Shown: positions 1-12,293, counted from the first letter of the stretch. The stretch is DNA of 64,000 nucleotides from Selaginella tamariscina (GCA_003024785.1 PUQB01000901.1:1-64000), one strand, 5' to 3'. Program-made: numbers and translations. The notes: generated by a model from the sequence alone, not told the origin.

Positions 1-404
1 AACTTAATGGATGGATTGCCTTCAGGAATGAGAGCTGTGTCCAGCATTGTCAGCACAACTATACGAGGTTTGGAACCATTTCCAGTGCTATACAAGACAG
101 ATTGATTATTACACACACGCACACACATACACACACACATTACCTGCTTTCAAGGTCCAAATGAGGATGAGTCGGAGCACACGCTAGTTCTGGAGTCAGT
201 TAAGACTCTCTCTAAACAGGGGATAATTTGCTGCCAGTGAGAAACCTCGTTAACTTGTGCACCTTTCTTTTGCATCCACGTAGATACAAACTTCCGCCCA
301 AGTTCTCCTTGCATGCCAAGCACCACTGCACGTCAAAACCTCCAGCCTATACGTGTTATATAACCGTGTGTGGTGTGTGTGTGTGTGTGAAATATCCATC
401 CCTC

Positions 405-458
<54 letters not shown>

Positions 459-2239
459 ATATACTATACACACCTGAGGTGCTGCATTTTCCAAAAGTTG
501 GCTTTCTTCACCAAAGGACTGGTGCAAATTAAATACCATGCGTGAAAGTTGCCCAGAAACTTGTTGTTGAGGAGGTTTTTGAAATAATAAATTAAATTTA
601 AATAGTGTTCCAGGACCTTCTTTATTTACTACTCTATCTGACCACCCATCATATGCCTAAATAAACTCAGCTTATTAAAAAAAGGAAATAATACATATAT
701 ATATATATGAATAAATACCATACATAACTTATGTAAACATGTATACAGATATATGCATATGTGTGGTGTGGTGTGTGTGTTGTACATAGCTTTATGTTAA
801 TCTGTAGAATGCATCATTTATATAATGTAACAAACACGCGCGCGCGCGCAACTGTTACTGATATATATTATCATAGATTACCGCTTAAAGTGAGCCTACT
901 GGCATACACAGCATGAAAATACAGCATGAGTCTTTAGACAATGTACCCTATGTAGTATATATAATGTTGATATACTAAGTCAATACTACTATGGGACAAT
1001 ATATTTTATATAACCATAATAAGTTAATAATCAGATTTAACTGCGAAATTGGCTTTAAAAGATTATGTAACTAAATAATATGTAATAATCACATATGCAA
1101 TCGTATATAATCTCTTACACAGTGTATATTGCATAGTGCTTTACATTGTTATGCTCACACACACACACACACAGATTCATATGTCCGATATAATACAATT
1201 ACTACAGCATTCCTTCTATGTTAATAAATGTATGAGAGTGAGGAGCATGTTGCATTGACTACAGTTTTCCCAATAACTGTGGACCTACGATAGTGTTCTG
1301 GTATACTCATACCAGATTTCTAGATAACTACATAACACGAAGTATACTACATATACTATGTGTATTACATATTAATCAAGACATATATTATATGATAAAT
1401 CTACACACACCACACAGACAAACATGTATAATACATGCAGACTTACCAAAGAGCGTACTATGGCAAGACCAAGGCCTGTACCACCATATGTACAATGAAC
1501 CCTTGAACTCCCTTGTACAAATTTCGAAAAACAGCTTCCCGCCTCGAATGGGAATCCCTAAACCCGTGTCTTCAACCTCAAATTTCAAACTCCAAGGTAT
1601 CCGTGGTGTGTAACTTAGTAACTTGCAGGTTACCACTGGTATTTCCATTACCATTACCATTGTCATTATTAGATTTCCCAGTAAAACAGCATGTAAATGT
1701 ATTGTGAAACCATCGGCCTGATCTCCTGCTAGCACTCACAACCCAGCTTAATGAAGGATGTTTAGGATAAGCACGCAGGATTACGTAACCATTAGTGGTA
1801 AACTTAACCCCATTGCTTAGGAGATCACAAACCAGCTGTTTAACTCTGCCTATAACAGTAAACATTATTTATAAACTTAATAGTATATATATCATCTACA
1901 TATATGCATGGCAATATGTATGTCAATATATATATCATGTAAACACACACACACCTGCATCACCACGTACGTATCGAGCTAGCTCGATGCTATCGTCGGG
2001 TAACTCTAGAACAACTTCAATACCCTTCTTCGCTCCTACCACTGCAAAAATGTCTACAGCCTCTTCTAAGACTTTAATTAAATCGAAGTCTGAAATATCT
2101 AACTCGAGCTTTCCCACCTCTGCTTTACTCATGTCCAGTATAGAGTTTAATATACCTAACAAAAAAACAAAAACGTTTCTTATATGTGTGTGCGTGTGGT
2201 GGTCAATACAAGGACAAGAACAAGTATCATATTATACAC

Positions 2240-2300
<61 letters not shown>

Positions 2301-4421
2301 GATATATATGAGTATAATGTGGAAGATATATTAATTTGTAATAAACTTTTAAATACTGACCTAAGAGTGTGTTTGCACAGTTTTTCATCTGCACCATGTT
2401 TGTCTCCAACTCTACCGCATTTTCTTTGTGAGAGAGACAAAGATCGATGATTCTTGTAAGAGAATAATATACTACATTAGCTTAATAAATATAAATTGAT
2501 TAAGTTATAAAAATAAGCATATATACATACGCACACGTATGCATATATACTTGTTATATAAACGCATGTATTGCATACCTAGTATGGCAGCTAGTGGAGT
2601 TCTCAGGTCGTGACTCATGTTTGCAAAGAACAATTTCTTATGGTTACTACGTTTTTCTGCCAACTTTGTAGCTTTCACCTGTACAAATATATATATGTAT
2701 ATACTGTATACACACACATATATCTACACATAATATACATAAATTGCAGTATACACCCAAAGAAATGCATTCATTTTAGTCTTACAGGTCATACATGCAT
2801 GCATTATATACAGACCGTGTATAAAAATGGATATAATTGTAAGTCTGCATAGGACATAATTGAATATATATATATCTACTGTATAGATTGTGCATTTAGT
2901 CATATAAGGACACACACACGCGCGCACACACACACAAGATATACGTATAATTACCTGTGCTATGTAAGATTGTTCCACTCTCATTGAGAGACTGACTCCT
3001 TTTGTGAGCATTACACAAGACAGCAACCAATTACAAATATTCCAAAAGAAATTCCTAGGAATATCATACCCATTATGTGTATATGCCTCTGTATTGTCAT
3101 TTGGAAGCTCTTGACCGAGATGATCAATACCGCAACCTGGGGAAAATATACACTATACATCACTTATATACTAACAACATATATACGTAAAACTATAATA
3201 TAAGCTCATACGTGTGTGCATGTATCTTTAAACACACCACACGCACGCACGCACACACAACTCACCAAATCTTTACCAAAACCAGATATTCTAACCGTAT
3301 TTACGTTGTATCTATCCCTATCCACAAGCAAGTTATCTATGCTCTTCGAGTTCCTCTTTCCAGGGATCTTGCGACATAAGCAATGGTGGAGATGTTAGAT
3401 TCACTGGCCTTACTCAACTGACCAAGATCATTAACAGAGTAGTTTAACCCATAAACACCTATTAACTTCCTGTCGGAACTCATTAAGAACATCTGTTGTC
3501 CGAATGCATTAACCTCGTTAAGCATGTTGTTAAACTTCCGACCAACAAAGACTAAACCTGTCTTAACAGCCTTGAAACCAAACAGTAACAGTTCACCCGA
3601 GGTGTCCACAGCAATATCCCATGAGAGATCTCCAGAAGTAGAGTTCAAAACACTCCCATATACTGTATAATTCACGTATATATCATACATGGTACTGGTG
3701 AAGGAGAGTTTATCAACCTTCCTGTGCTTGAATCTGCTTCTTGTTGTTAGAACGTATACGATTTCGGAGAGAGGCACGTGTACGGTGTGGATGCAGTCGG
3801 GATTCTTTGTGTATTTCTTGAGGTATTGAAATATGTTCTGCTTGAGTTCTTAGTGTACGCTGTGAGTGTTCCGTCTGTTGATAGAAAGCCTGCCCACGTT
3901 ATTCCTGGTCTTAAGAAGAAGCCTGTCCATAGTATATTTCGAAGCTGCAAACCTACATGTGTTATATGTGTGTGTGTGTGTGTGTGTACATTGTATACGT
4001 GTGTGTGTATATGTATTATACCTGAGGAGATGTAGGTGTTGTGTCTGACGAAGAGAAAAGTTGAGCAAGCAAGGAAACAGAGGTACGAGTATAGTTCATG
4101 GAATACTCGAGCGGTTTTCGTACATGGTACGTGGCTTCCGTACGGAGAGATGAAACAATTGGTACCACCGTCCTACGTATCTGTGCTGCTGCCACGTAGA
4201 ATGTGCTCACTGATAACACGGTTATAACCAAAAACACCATTACCTGTATTAACACTTTTTAGTAACTCTCTCTCTCTCTCTCAATATATATGATATATAT
4301 ACACACACATCAGGAAAGAGACAAAACACATACTATAACCAAATAGAAACAAAAGGAGTAAATTATAATATAAATATATATAAATAACATGTACCATCAG
4401 AGCGATTCTGGGGAAGAGCAT
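1..4421 (-). CDS. CKI1-like hybrid histidine kinase (3' part beyond the left edge)
   Basis: Membrane sensor histidine kinase of the two-component (cytokinin-pathway related) type, closest in layout to Arabidopsis CKI1. Exons that fit GT-AG rules, read leftward: 4421-4395, 4243-4022, 3944-3266, 3136-2955, 2678-2579, 2452-2361, 2155-1955, 1849-1447, 325-144 and about 90-1. The ATG at 4421-4419 opens a signal anchor rich in V/L/I. An extracellular sensor region fills 3944-3266, followed by a second membrane helix at about 3080-3030. The H-box FFANMSHDLRTPLAAILG has its phospho-His codon at 2612-2610. ATPase boxes are CDLLSNGVKFTTNGYV (N), EVEDTGLGIP (G1) and YGGTGLGLAIVRSL (G2). The 325-1 exons resemble CKI1's degenerate receiver (WMQKKGAQV region); the true receiver would lie off the edge. 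The order and spacing of all parts follow CKI1. One-base shifts occur near 3820, 3385, 3020, 1583 and 1527, and the 2579/2452 junction is out of phase. No exon could be fixed in 540-1446. Confidence 0.8.
392..458. repeat. (CT)n(TA)n microsatellite in a histidine kinase intron
   Basis: A run of CT dinucleotides is followed by TA dinucleotides, with (GT)n just upstream at 367-389. Similar AC/GT, CT and TA runs fill other introns of this gene at 1941-1954, 2250-2300, 2910-2935 and 3967-3987. The splice donors at 1954 and 3265 run straight into GT-rich or GTGAGT sequence, so microsatellites sit directly at the exon edge. Confidence 0.85.
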
Positions 4422-4424
4422 GGG

Positions 4425-5148
4425 ATCAGTATACCGAGACTTCATCCCACACAGACATTGCACTCGGGCAATCCCATATTCTGATTATGTTCCTGCTGTT
4501 CCTGCTGTTGGGATTCATTCTGTCCCTGCTTTCCCCCACATTCCGGACAAACATTCTCACGAATCCCATGAATCCCATTGTTGGTCGAGGGACGAGGACT
4601 TTGAGGGGTTGAGTCACTTTCCAGTTGGTGGCTTGAGCTGCTCACTCTCAGGACTCCCATAGGATCCCCTCTCATCCCAAGAGAGCTGCATTCCAAGCAC
4701 CTGGCAGCCATGGAGTGGCAGAATCGAGTCCAATCACTTTGATATTCCATGGACACTCATACGAGCAAGTCAAGTTTTAAGATAATATCAAGTTATGCAT
4801 TTCAATAAGGTTATATACTATTCTCTTAATGGGTTTTGGTACTGTGTGTGTGTGTGTGTTCTACTCTTTGTCTCTTTTTAAACAGATGCAGTAGACTAAA
4901 CAACAAACATCTGGGATTTTACTGGTTGACAGGAGAACTGATTCTTAAACAAGTTAAACCTGGATTAAGCTTAGTAACACTGTACATTTCCAAGGAAACA
5001 CGTGAACCTGTGCAAACATCATCGTCTACGAAGATTTTGCCATGTATCTATGTCGCTGGAGAAATAACGTAAAATACAGCTATATATCACCGTAAACTAT
5101 AATGAATACCTTTCACATATATCATTTTTTCTTTCTTGCTATGGAGAC
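4425..5148. other. Intergenic region between divergent genes
   Basis: This is the 5' flank shared by the histidine kinase (leftward) and the Ole e 1-like gene (rightward). It holds a direct repeat of ttcctgctg at about 4490-4510, a (GT)n tract at 4841-4858 and short open frames with no recognisable domain. I see no convincing gene in it. Confidence 0.5.
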
Positions 5149-6567
5149 ATGGCCTTCATAATCTTGTTCCTCTTCATTCTCCACTTTATCTGTGTATCCA
5201 CGGTGACACCAGAGCCGCCTCCGACTATCACCGTTACTGGCATAGTCTTCTGTGATAAATGCTTTCAAGGGTCACTCGAGAATCAACTCACTACGACAAA
5301 ACCTGCACTAAACCCACTAAAAAAGCATTACAAATCAAAAAACTGAAGAATTTTAATTCGTATATTCAATCTTAGTTCCAATATATATGTATAGATACTG
5401 AAGTGTTTGAATGCTGTAGGGACCGAAGTGAGTTTAGAGTGCACGGCACGCTTGTCTCTGGGATATCAAACAAAACGGGGTTTTCAAGCTAACAATCAAA
5501 GGAGACTACTATGCACATCACGCTGGGAAGAAGTGCCTGGTAAGAATTTAAGAAGCCCCAGAACTGTCGGATACCCACCAACATTGGAAACGGCCTGTCT
5601 GGTGCACCCTTGTCGGAAAGAGCAGGCTCAGGTGTAAACGAGCTCATATACTCAGTCGGTCCGTTTGCATTTCGCCCTGAGAAACCGAGATGCACATCGC
5701 TGAAAGAAGAAGCAGTTGACGGTTCTATCATACCGCCTCTACCTCCGGCAATCTTCCTGCTGCCGTCTCCGTGGTTTGGGATTGCTCCCCCTCTTGGGAG
5801 CTCACCATTTAATCCATTTATCCCACCACCACCATTGTATGTAGAACCTGCTCCTGAATCTCGACTCCCTCCCCCAGATGAGATTGTCATACCGCCTACA
5901 CCACCGTCACCACGTTCAGTTGTTAAACCTCCAGGTGTGAAACCGCCACCACCAGAGAGATCACCTCAGAGATCTCGAACACTACCACCACATCCTCAAA
6001 GAGATCACCTCCAATGCCTTATAAGAGATCACCACCATCTTCAGCGATACCTTCTCCTCCTCTGAAGAGATCACCACCATCTCCAGAAGTACCATCAGAG
6101 AGATCTCCTCCTTTAAAGAGATCACCACCACCTCCAGCAGTACCGCCAAAGAGATCACCACCATCACCAGCACACCGCCAGAGAGATCTCCTCCTTCAAA
6201 GAGATCACCACCATCACCAGCGGTACCGCCAGAGAGATCTCCTCCTTCAAAGACATCACCACCATCACCAGCGGTACCGCCAGAGAGATCTCCTCCTTCA
6301 AAGAGATCCCCACCATCACCACTGATACCACCAGAGAGATCTCCTCCTTTGAAGATATCACCACCGGTATTTAAGAGATCGCCCAGCTGTAGCAGTTCCA
6401 CCTACACCAAGGAGATCGCCCCAACACCACATTCTCCTCCACTGAAGAACCTTCGACCTTCACCATTACCATCACCGAAGCCACCTCCGTACACTTCAAC
6501 TCCTGCTGCCCCTGGTGACTCACAACCAGAGGTCTCCGTCTCCACCACATTGAGAAGATTTCACTAA
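5149..6567 (+). CDS. Pollen Ole e 1 domain protein with proline-rich tail (extensin-like)
   Basis: Likely secreted cell-wall protein. The ATG at 5149 opens a strong signal peptide of about 18 hydrophobic residues, then a short Pro stretch and the start of an Ole e 1 domain, VTGIVFCDKCFQG. An intron probably follows (about 5270 to 5420, acceptor ...ctgtag); the domain resumes with EVSLECTA and ends with YSVGPFAFRPEK, a signature of this family, at about 5650-5690. From 5720 the protein becomes Pro-rich, then runs into tandem 17-residue Ser/Pro repeats, ending at the stop at 6565-6567. The architecture matches plant Ole e 1/extensin hybrids active in pistil, pollen tube or root-hair walls. Reading the domain continuously needs one extra base in the G4 run at 5477-5480 and one in the T run near 5548, plus frame changes near 6005 and 6175. 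The exact donor of exon 1 is unresolved. Confidence 0.75.
6066..6360 (+). repeat. 51-bp tandem coding repeat (17-residue Ser/Pro unit)
   Basis: At least four units of about 51 bp, seen as ccgccagagagatctcctcc plus a 31-bp remainder, encode PPERSPPSKRSPPSPAV with small variations. Outer units are more diverged (ER/KR and SP/PP exchanges). The repeat lies in the proline-rich tail of the Ole e 1-like gene and is a natural site of copy-number change. Confidence 0.85.
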
Positions 6568-7305
6568 AAGGATAAAGGAATATCCTATTTTTAAATGTCG
6601 AGATTCACAAAGTTTGTTCGTCTTGAATGGAAACAAGAAGGTAGTGCATTTTAGCAAATTAAAAATGACTACATGAAAATTTAATAAAAATGCATTTACT
6701 TTAAATTGATTAAATTTTAGATAAAGATGACGTTTCTTAGTTTTCATTAACAAACTAACATTATATTAATTAGTAAGGTTTTTCTGTTTAACACACACAC
6801 ACACGCACGCACGCACGCACAAAATGCTCACAATGATAAAAGAAAGAGATGCATACAGGATGAGCTGCATATGCACAGGATGAAAGAAAATGTGTAAACG
6901 TGTGTGGTATATAAATAGTATGTTCTGTGTTTTTCTATACTAGCTCATTCATGTTTATATGAAAACCTTAATTATACATATATACATAACATGTAACATG
7001 TATATACACATAAAACACACACACAAAGGAGACCTAGTCCAGAGAATGGGATTGCTGCATATGTAGAATATAAGTTTTCCAGAACTCTAATACTACACAT
7101 AATATATTATTACAGTCTTATGAGACAACTTATGTAAGTAATATGATCATAAAAGTTAAACAGCTATCTAATAAGACAAGCACACACACGGAGTCAGAAA
7201 CAACGCATGCAAACCACAGGAATGTGTACATACACACTGTTGTTATTAAAAATGTAGACTTAAAGCATATTTAAATTGGAGAAAAGATAGAATTAACAAT
7301 GTACA
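6568..7305. other. AT-rich intergenic region
   Basis: Downstream of two convergent genes. It contains (AC)n/(ACGC)n at 6791-6820 and short TA tracts. No gene, RNA or transposon end was recognised. Confidence 0.5.
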
Positions 7306-8973
7306 TTATGGTGCATGATAGAATTCAGCATGCATTCTCGGACTAGCTCGAACTTCAAGAGGCTGAGCTCTGAGATTCACTGTACTGTACACAGCATCCA
7401 TAGTAACTTTGCCGCATTCCCACTCAAATCCCTGCAGCAGAACACCCATGTTCATCTTCAGTGTGTTAAATGCAAATTTTGCACCGGGGCACACTCTTCT
7501 GCCAGTCCCAAATGGAAGCATATTGTAGTCAGCTCCAAACACATCGATCTTACTCTCCATAAACCTCTCAGGAACAAACTCGAAGGGTTTTTCCCATTGT
7601 TTTTCATCCATACCAGCTGCATAAAAGTTTGGAAGAACTGCAGTTCCGGCGGGAATTGTGTACCCTCCGATCTCCACTTGCGTTTCGAATATTCTTGGAA
7701 TCGGAAGCGGACCTGGAATATGTAGCCTCAGATTCTCTTTCACCACTGCGTCCAGGAACTTCAACTTGGGGAGGTCCGCTTCTTCGATCCATCTTTCTGT
7801 ACCAACAACTCGTTGTATTTCCTCCTGGCATCTCTCTAGTATGTCCCTGTGTGAAAACAAGCTCTGCTAGGTTCCATTCAAGCGCCGTCGCAGTGCTATC
7901 CACAGTTGCTATTATTAAAGTCCTGTATATATCAATATATTATACTTCAACTATATCACTCTAGAGAGAGACTTACAAAGATCAATGCCAGTTTGGACAG
8001 ACCAGGCATCTCTACATCCTCCCTGGAAATTAATATGTCTACGAAGGTCGCAGGTTCACTGTTCTTGCTTTCAAATAGAATACGTTTCCGCTTCTCCAAA
8101 ATCGAACCGAGGACTTTCTTCATCTGCGGCATGAACTCTCTGTACTTCTTCTCGACCCATTAAGATCAAGCCACCTTGTAGAATCAAGAGTTAATGTTAT
8201 TATTATTACTAATACGTATATTAGAGTGTTGTTACCTGAGTTGAGGGATGTACTCGCTGATATTTGGTGCCTTAATCAGATGCAAAGCCTGAGTGAATAT
8301 ACTCACAAACTCCGTGTTTACTCCTTGTGAAATGCTCGAACCAAAGAATCGTTCACCAAATAACATATACGTCACCACGTTCATGTTCATCGAGTGTAAC
8401 AATGGTCTCACCTACAAAACATATCCATTATCATCCATCTCTCTCTCTCTCTCTCTGTGCAAGTGTATAAACCAACCTGGATAGAAACTCCCTGTCTTGT
8501 ACGCTGGTAAATGTTGTTAACAACAACCATGAGCTCCTGCTTTCGAACATCCTCATACGCCTTAAGCCTTGAAGCAGACAACATATGCATGTTTAAGAGT
8601 TTCCTTAGTAGAATCGAGGAAGGCGAGTGTCTTGCAAGGATCAAACCACTGTAGTTCATCCCACACACCTCCCCTGCGATAGTAGGCAACTTATCGGCCA
8701 TCTCCACAGGGTATCTCGCATATGCTTCCTTGATTACTTCGGCGGAGTTTAATATTACGTATGGAACTGTTCCTAGCTTCATGTAGAAGATGGATCCGTA
8801 CTTTCTCGAGAGTTCGTGAAGAGACACGTGTGGGAGAGGACCAACTCTATGCAGACTTCCTATTATCGGCCAGTTAAATGGACCTGGCGGGAGATTTACC
8901 AATCTTTCTCTATGAAATACATACCAAAGTATTGTTGTGAGAGAATAATGAAGAGCATCACTAAGAACACCAT
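7306..8973 (-). CDS. Cytochrome P450, A-type (CYP71 clan)
   Basis: ER-anchored heme monooxygenase; substrate unknown. Four exons fit GT-AG rules: 8973-8477, 8411-8236, 8174-7977 and 7922-7306, about 495 residues, normal for the family. The ATG at 8973 begins a hydrophobic anchor, followed by the proline hinge NLPPGPFNWPIIGSL. The I helix is IIATVDSTATALEW: the acidic residue is kept, but the usual AGTDTS is changed. Then come the K-helix KENLRLH (ExxR), FVPERF (PERF region) and the heme loop PFGTGRRVCPGAKFA with the Cys ligand. All hallmarks are in order. One-base breaks fall in the A4 run at 7854-7857, the C3 run at 8156-8158 and within the anchor near 8940; correcting each restores one frame. 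I cannot assign a CYP family. Confidence 0.88.
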
Positions 8974-9616
8974 TGTGGAAGAAGAATATATGAATGTAAA
9001 TGCACAAATATTATGCAGTCGAGTCAGAGTACTATATATATGTGAAGTAACACGCGGACTATAGGAATTATCATCGATCAAAAGTCGATAAACATGAATA
9101 AAATAATTTGAATGAGTCAACGATGTTTACAAGCTTAAACGCGTCCCATAAGGAAATGAAACTTGCAGGTAGGTGCATAACAATGTGTTAACAACAGTTG
9201 TGTGAGTGTGTACATGTGTGTGTGTATGTGTCTGTGGGTGTGTATTTGTTAATGGCCATTCTATAGAAGAGCTACTTCCATACAAGACAACCTAATCACC
9301 GTCTAACAAACGGCATGTTCATATTATATTCTAGAATATTCATGTTTGTCGTGCATTGAAAAGGACTTCTAAACAACACCACTTTATAAACTATGTATAT
9401 GGATGTGAATTATTATTACGGAGAAATTCATATATGTCCTATTATATAAAATAATTGTATAGCTATATATATAGCCTTGAAAATTCACTTTTGCATTTAA
9501 TGTTTCACACTCATGTTACAAATATAAACTTAAACTATATATAAATTAATAATCTATATATTAAAATATTAAGGTATTATTTATGCATACAAAACAATGT
9601 ACATAAGCAGACTTGA
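8974..9616. other. Intergenic region upstream of the P450
   Basis: Would contain the P450 promoter. It has a (GT)n-rich tract at 9203-9248 and AT-rich DNA up to the hAT target duplication. No gene was recognised. Confidence 0.5.
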
Positions 9617-9845
9617 CATGCAAGCAGTGTTCGCCAAATTCTGAGGAACTATGACATGCTACCGTTTTATTTTTTAAATTTTCAGGTTCCAAAAATAATT
9701 ATAGGAAGTGGTTCCTTTTACATTTTTTAAATATAAGGAAAACTGCCTTCTTAAATTAATATAAAAGGAAAGTTTGAAGGTTTAATTTAAACTTTTTAGG
9801 AAATACTTTTTATATAGTAGTATATTCTTTAATATGCTATTGAAT

Positions 9846-9974
9846 ATTCTAAAAGAATATATAAAAATATTTTAATTAATGTGAACTACTCAACGTACTG
9901 CATTGAGTAGTTCAACGTAGTAAATTGAGTAGTTCACATTAATTAAAGTATATTTTCATATATTCCTTTAGAAT
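9846..9974. repeat. 129-bp imperfect palindrome inside the hAT 5' region
   Basis: The arm at 9846-9893 is nearly the reverse complement of 9925-9974, sharing ttaattaatgtgaactactc and its complement. A third copy of ttgagtagttc lies in the loop at 9903-9913, so two alternative hairpins are possible. It sits between the 5' inverted repeat and the transposase ATG at 9987. Confidence 0.85.
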
Positions 9975-9986
9975 GTATCAAATCTT

Positions 9987-12133
9987 ATGGAGAATGAGCA
10001 ACATGAGCTTGAGCACGAGCGTAAGAGAAAAAAATGAGAAATGGACCATTGGATAGCTGGTTTGGCAGAGTAGAAAAAACATTGAATCAGGAAGCTGAGG
10101 TGGTGATTGAAAATCAAGAGCCTGAAAAAACAGGATCAAAGATGCAAGAAAGCTTTGGAAATCAAGCTGGGTGTTAGAGTATGATTGGCTGAGATTTGAT
10201 TATGATAAAGGAAGAGTGTTTTGTGTAGCTTGCAAGCAGGATAGGGGTAACAGGACTACTTTTGGCAAGAATGGAGCTACAAATATCAGAACTTCAGCCT
10301 TTCAAGAACATGCTAGAAGCTCAGCTCACAAGAATGCCATATGGTTGATGGAAAAAGGAAAAGGTTCTTTGGATACAGTTGTTGAGAAGCAGCAAGTTCA
10401 TGTGGATGAGCAGCTAACAACACTCTTCAAGGCTGCTTTATTTGTTGGAAAAGAGGATCTCTCCCTCAACAAGTTTCAATCTTTGTGCTTGCTCTTGAAG
10501 TCTACTGGTTGTCATTTGCCTTCACATTACAACAATGACAAGGCATGCTAAAAAGTTCATCTCTAGCATCAGCCACATTTTAGAGAAGAATGTTTCTCAA
10601 AGGATCAATCAAAGTCCTTGGTTTGGGCTTATGATTGATGAGGCCACAGATATAAGCATTGTTCAGCACTTGATTTGCTATGTTTGCTACGTTGAAGAGG
10701 CCGAAGTTAAGCATGCTTATTTAGGATTATTAGCCTTAACAGATAATAATGCAGAGGCTATTTTCAAGAAAATTATGGAGCTTGGTTTGGACATGAGCAA
10801 GCTAGTAGCATTTGGCAGCGATGGAGCCTCTGTGATGGTAGGGAGAAATACTGGAGTTGCTACAAGGTTGAAGCAAGTCAATCCTTTCATCACATCTTTG
10901 CATTGTGTAGCTCATAGAAGTAATCTGGCAGTGGGGGATTGTGCAAAGGATGTGAGGTGCAAAGAGATGATGACAAGAGTGGATAAATTGGTGAATTCTG
11001 TAGCAGCCTTTTTTTCTAGGAGCTCTCAAAGATCAAGTCACTTGCAAAGCTTACAGGAAGAACTTGCTTATATTCCAAGTAAGCTTGAAGCAATTCAAGG
11101 GACCAGATGGTTGTCTAGACATGCAGCTGTTGACAAGCTTTGTACAAACTTTGAGCCTGTCATGGAGATCTTGAAAGAGGAGAAACCTACTCTTTTCCAG
11201 AAGCTAGCAGATTTTACAGTGGTTTATGTATTGCATTTTCTGGCTGATGTTTTACGTCTGGTCACTGACTTGAACCTTGACTTTCAGAAAAATGTTTTGG
11301 ACGTAACCTTAGTGGCAGGACTAGTGGAGACATGCATCAGACAAATAGAGATGGAGTTTCTAGAGGAAGCACCTATGGATCTTAATGCCTCAAAGACAGA
11401 GCAAAGGGTATGTACTTGTTCCTGATTATGGTCCAGTAGATGGACAATTGCATGCACTTAGAGGGGCTGTGAAAGGATGCTTTTATAGAGGGATTGAGCT
11501 AGATAGAAGTGTGGATGGAAAAACGGATTTAGATTTGGCTCTCCAGTTCCAGCAAGACTTCTCAAAAGTGGTGGTGGAGAGTTTAAAGAGAAGGTTTAAG
11601 GAGGCATGTGTCTTGGAGAACTTCAAAGCACTTAGTCCTTTGCATATGCCTACAAGTAATAGAGCTTTGAAGGATTATGGTATTTTGGAAGTTGATGCTC
11701 TTTTGAGGTTTTATGGAGAAGACAAACAGGTTGCTGGGAAGAGCTTTCTCAAGCTCTTATCTAAGGAAGCTGTTCTAGCTGAGTACAAGAAGTTCAAAGT
11801 TCAAGCTTCAACAGAATGGCAAGGAAAAAGTTTCTTGGAGGTGATGAAGATTATTATGTCTGTGAGAGCTTACCAAGAGAAGTACTCAGAGCTTGTTAAG
11901 TGGGAGGACTTGGAATGGTTCAGTGTTGTAGTACAGCTATCTGTGAAAGAGGATTCAGCAAGCTAAGCCATATCAAAGATAAGTGGAGAAACAGATTGAA
12001 AACCAGCACTATGGATTCTCTGTTGAGAATTGCTTTACAGGGGCCACCAATGGAAAAACTTGATGAGTTTCCCATTCATCTAGCAGTTCAACATTGGAAA
12101 GCTTCTGGGAAGTATGCTAAGCATCTCATGTAA
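9987..12133 (+). CDS. hAT transposase (ZNF862/KIAA1586-like type), frame-broken
   Basis: DNA transposase. From the ATG at 9987 there is a short charged N-terminus, then a TTF/BED-like zinc-binding region (FCVACKQ at about 10220 and a His pair near 10310-10330). The RNase H-like catalytic domain starts at about 10560, with the first Asp in GLMIDEATD near 10630, AFGSDGASVMVGR near 10808-10845 and LHCVAHRSNLA near 10897. The C-terminal dimerisation region CERGFSKLSHIKDKWRNRL lies near 11946-12000. It ends at the TAA at 12131-12133. Shifts occur in the A7 run at 10028-10034, near 10160, at 10545-10552 (ctaaaaag), near 11400 and near 11930. The element may be decayed or the breaks may be sequence errors. 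Confidence 0.8.
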
Positions 12134-12293
12134 AAAGGTACCATTTAAAATCACAAGTTTTAGGAAATCTTACTTATAAATTTTTTTAATTACAGGAAGT
12201 TTACGGCTGGATTTTCGTATTTCCTTTTTTATTTCAAAGTTGTAGGAAATTTTATAAATTAAAATTTTAAATTTTGTAAACGCTGCATGCAAG

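Larger units (their letters stand above)
9625..12285 (+). mobile_element. hAT-superfamily DNA transposon, complete ends
   Basis: The element is 2661 bp. The 8-bp target duplication catgcaag is perfect (9617-9624 and 12286-12293). The termini are imperfect inverted repeats: left cagtgttcgccaaatt (9625-9640), right aattttgtaaacgctg (12270-12285), 12 of 16 bases complementary. An 8-bp duplication and CAG.../...CTG ends are typical of hAT. The interior encodes a transposase with several frame breaks. Confidence 0.9.

Noticed and set aside
4442-4756. Open frame on the minus strand just upstream of the kinase start
   Set aside because: Low-complexity Ser/Gln-rich translation, no domain, and the frame lies upstream of a well-supported start and anchor; more likely 5' leader or promoter DNA.
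4836-5072. Open frame + strand before the Ole e 1-like gene
   Set aside because: Starts in a (GT)n tract, shows no domain and no plausible splice link to the gene at 5149.
5982-6401. Minus-strand glycine/aspartate-rich frames opposite the proline-rich tail
   Set aside because: They are mirror readings of the 51-bp Pro/Ser repeat; the signal peptide and domain are on the + strand.
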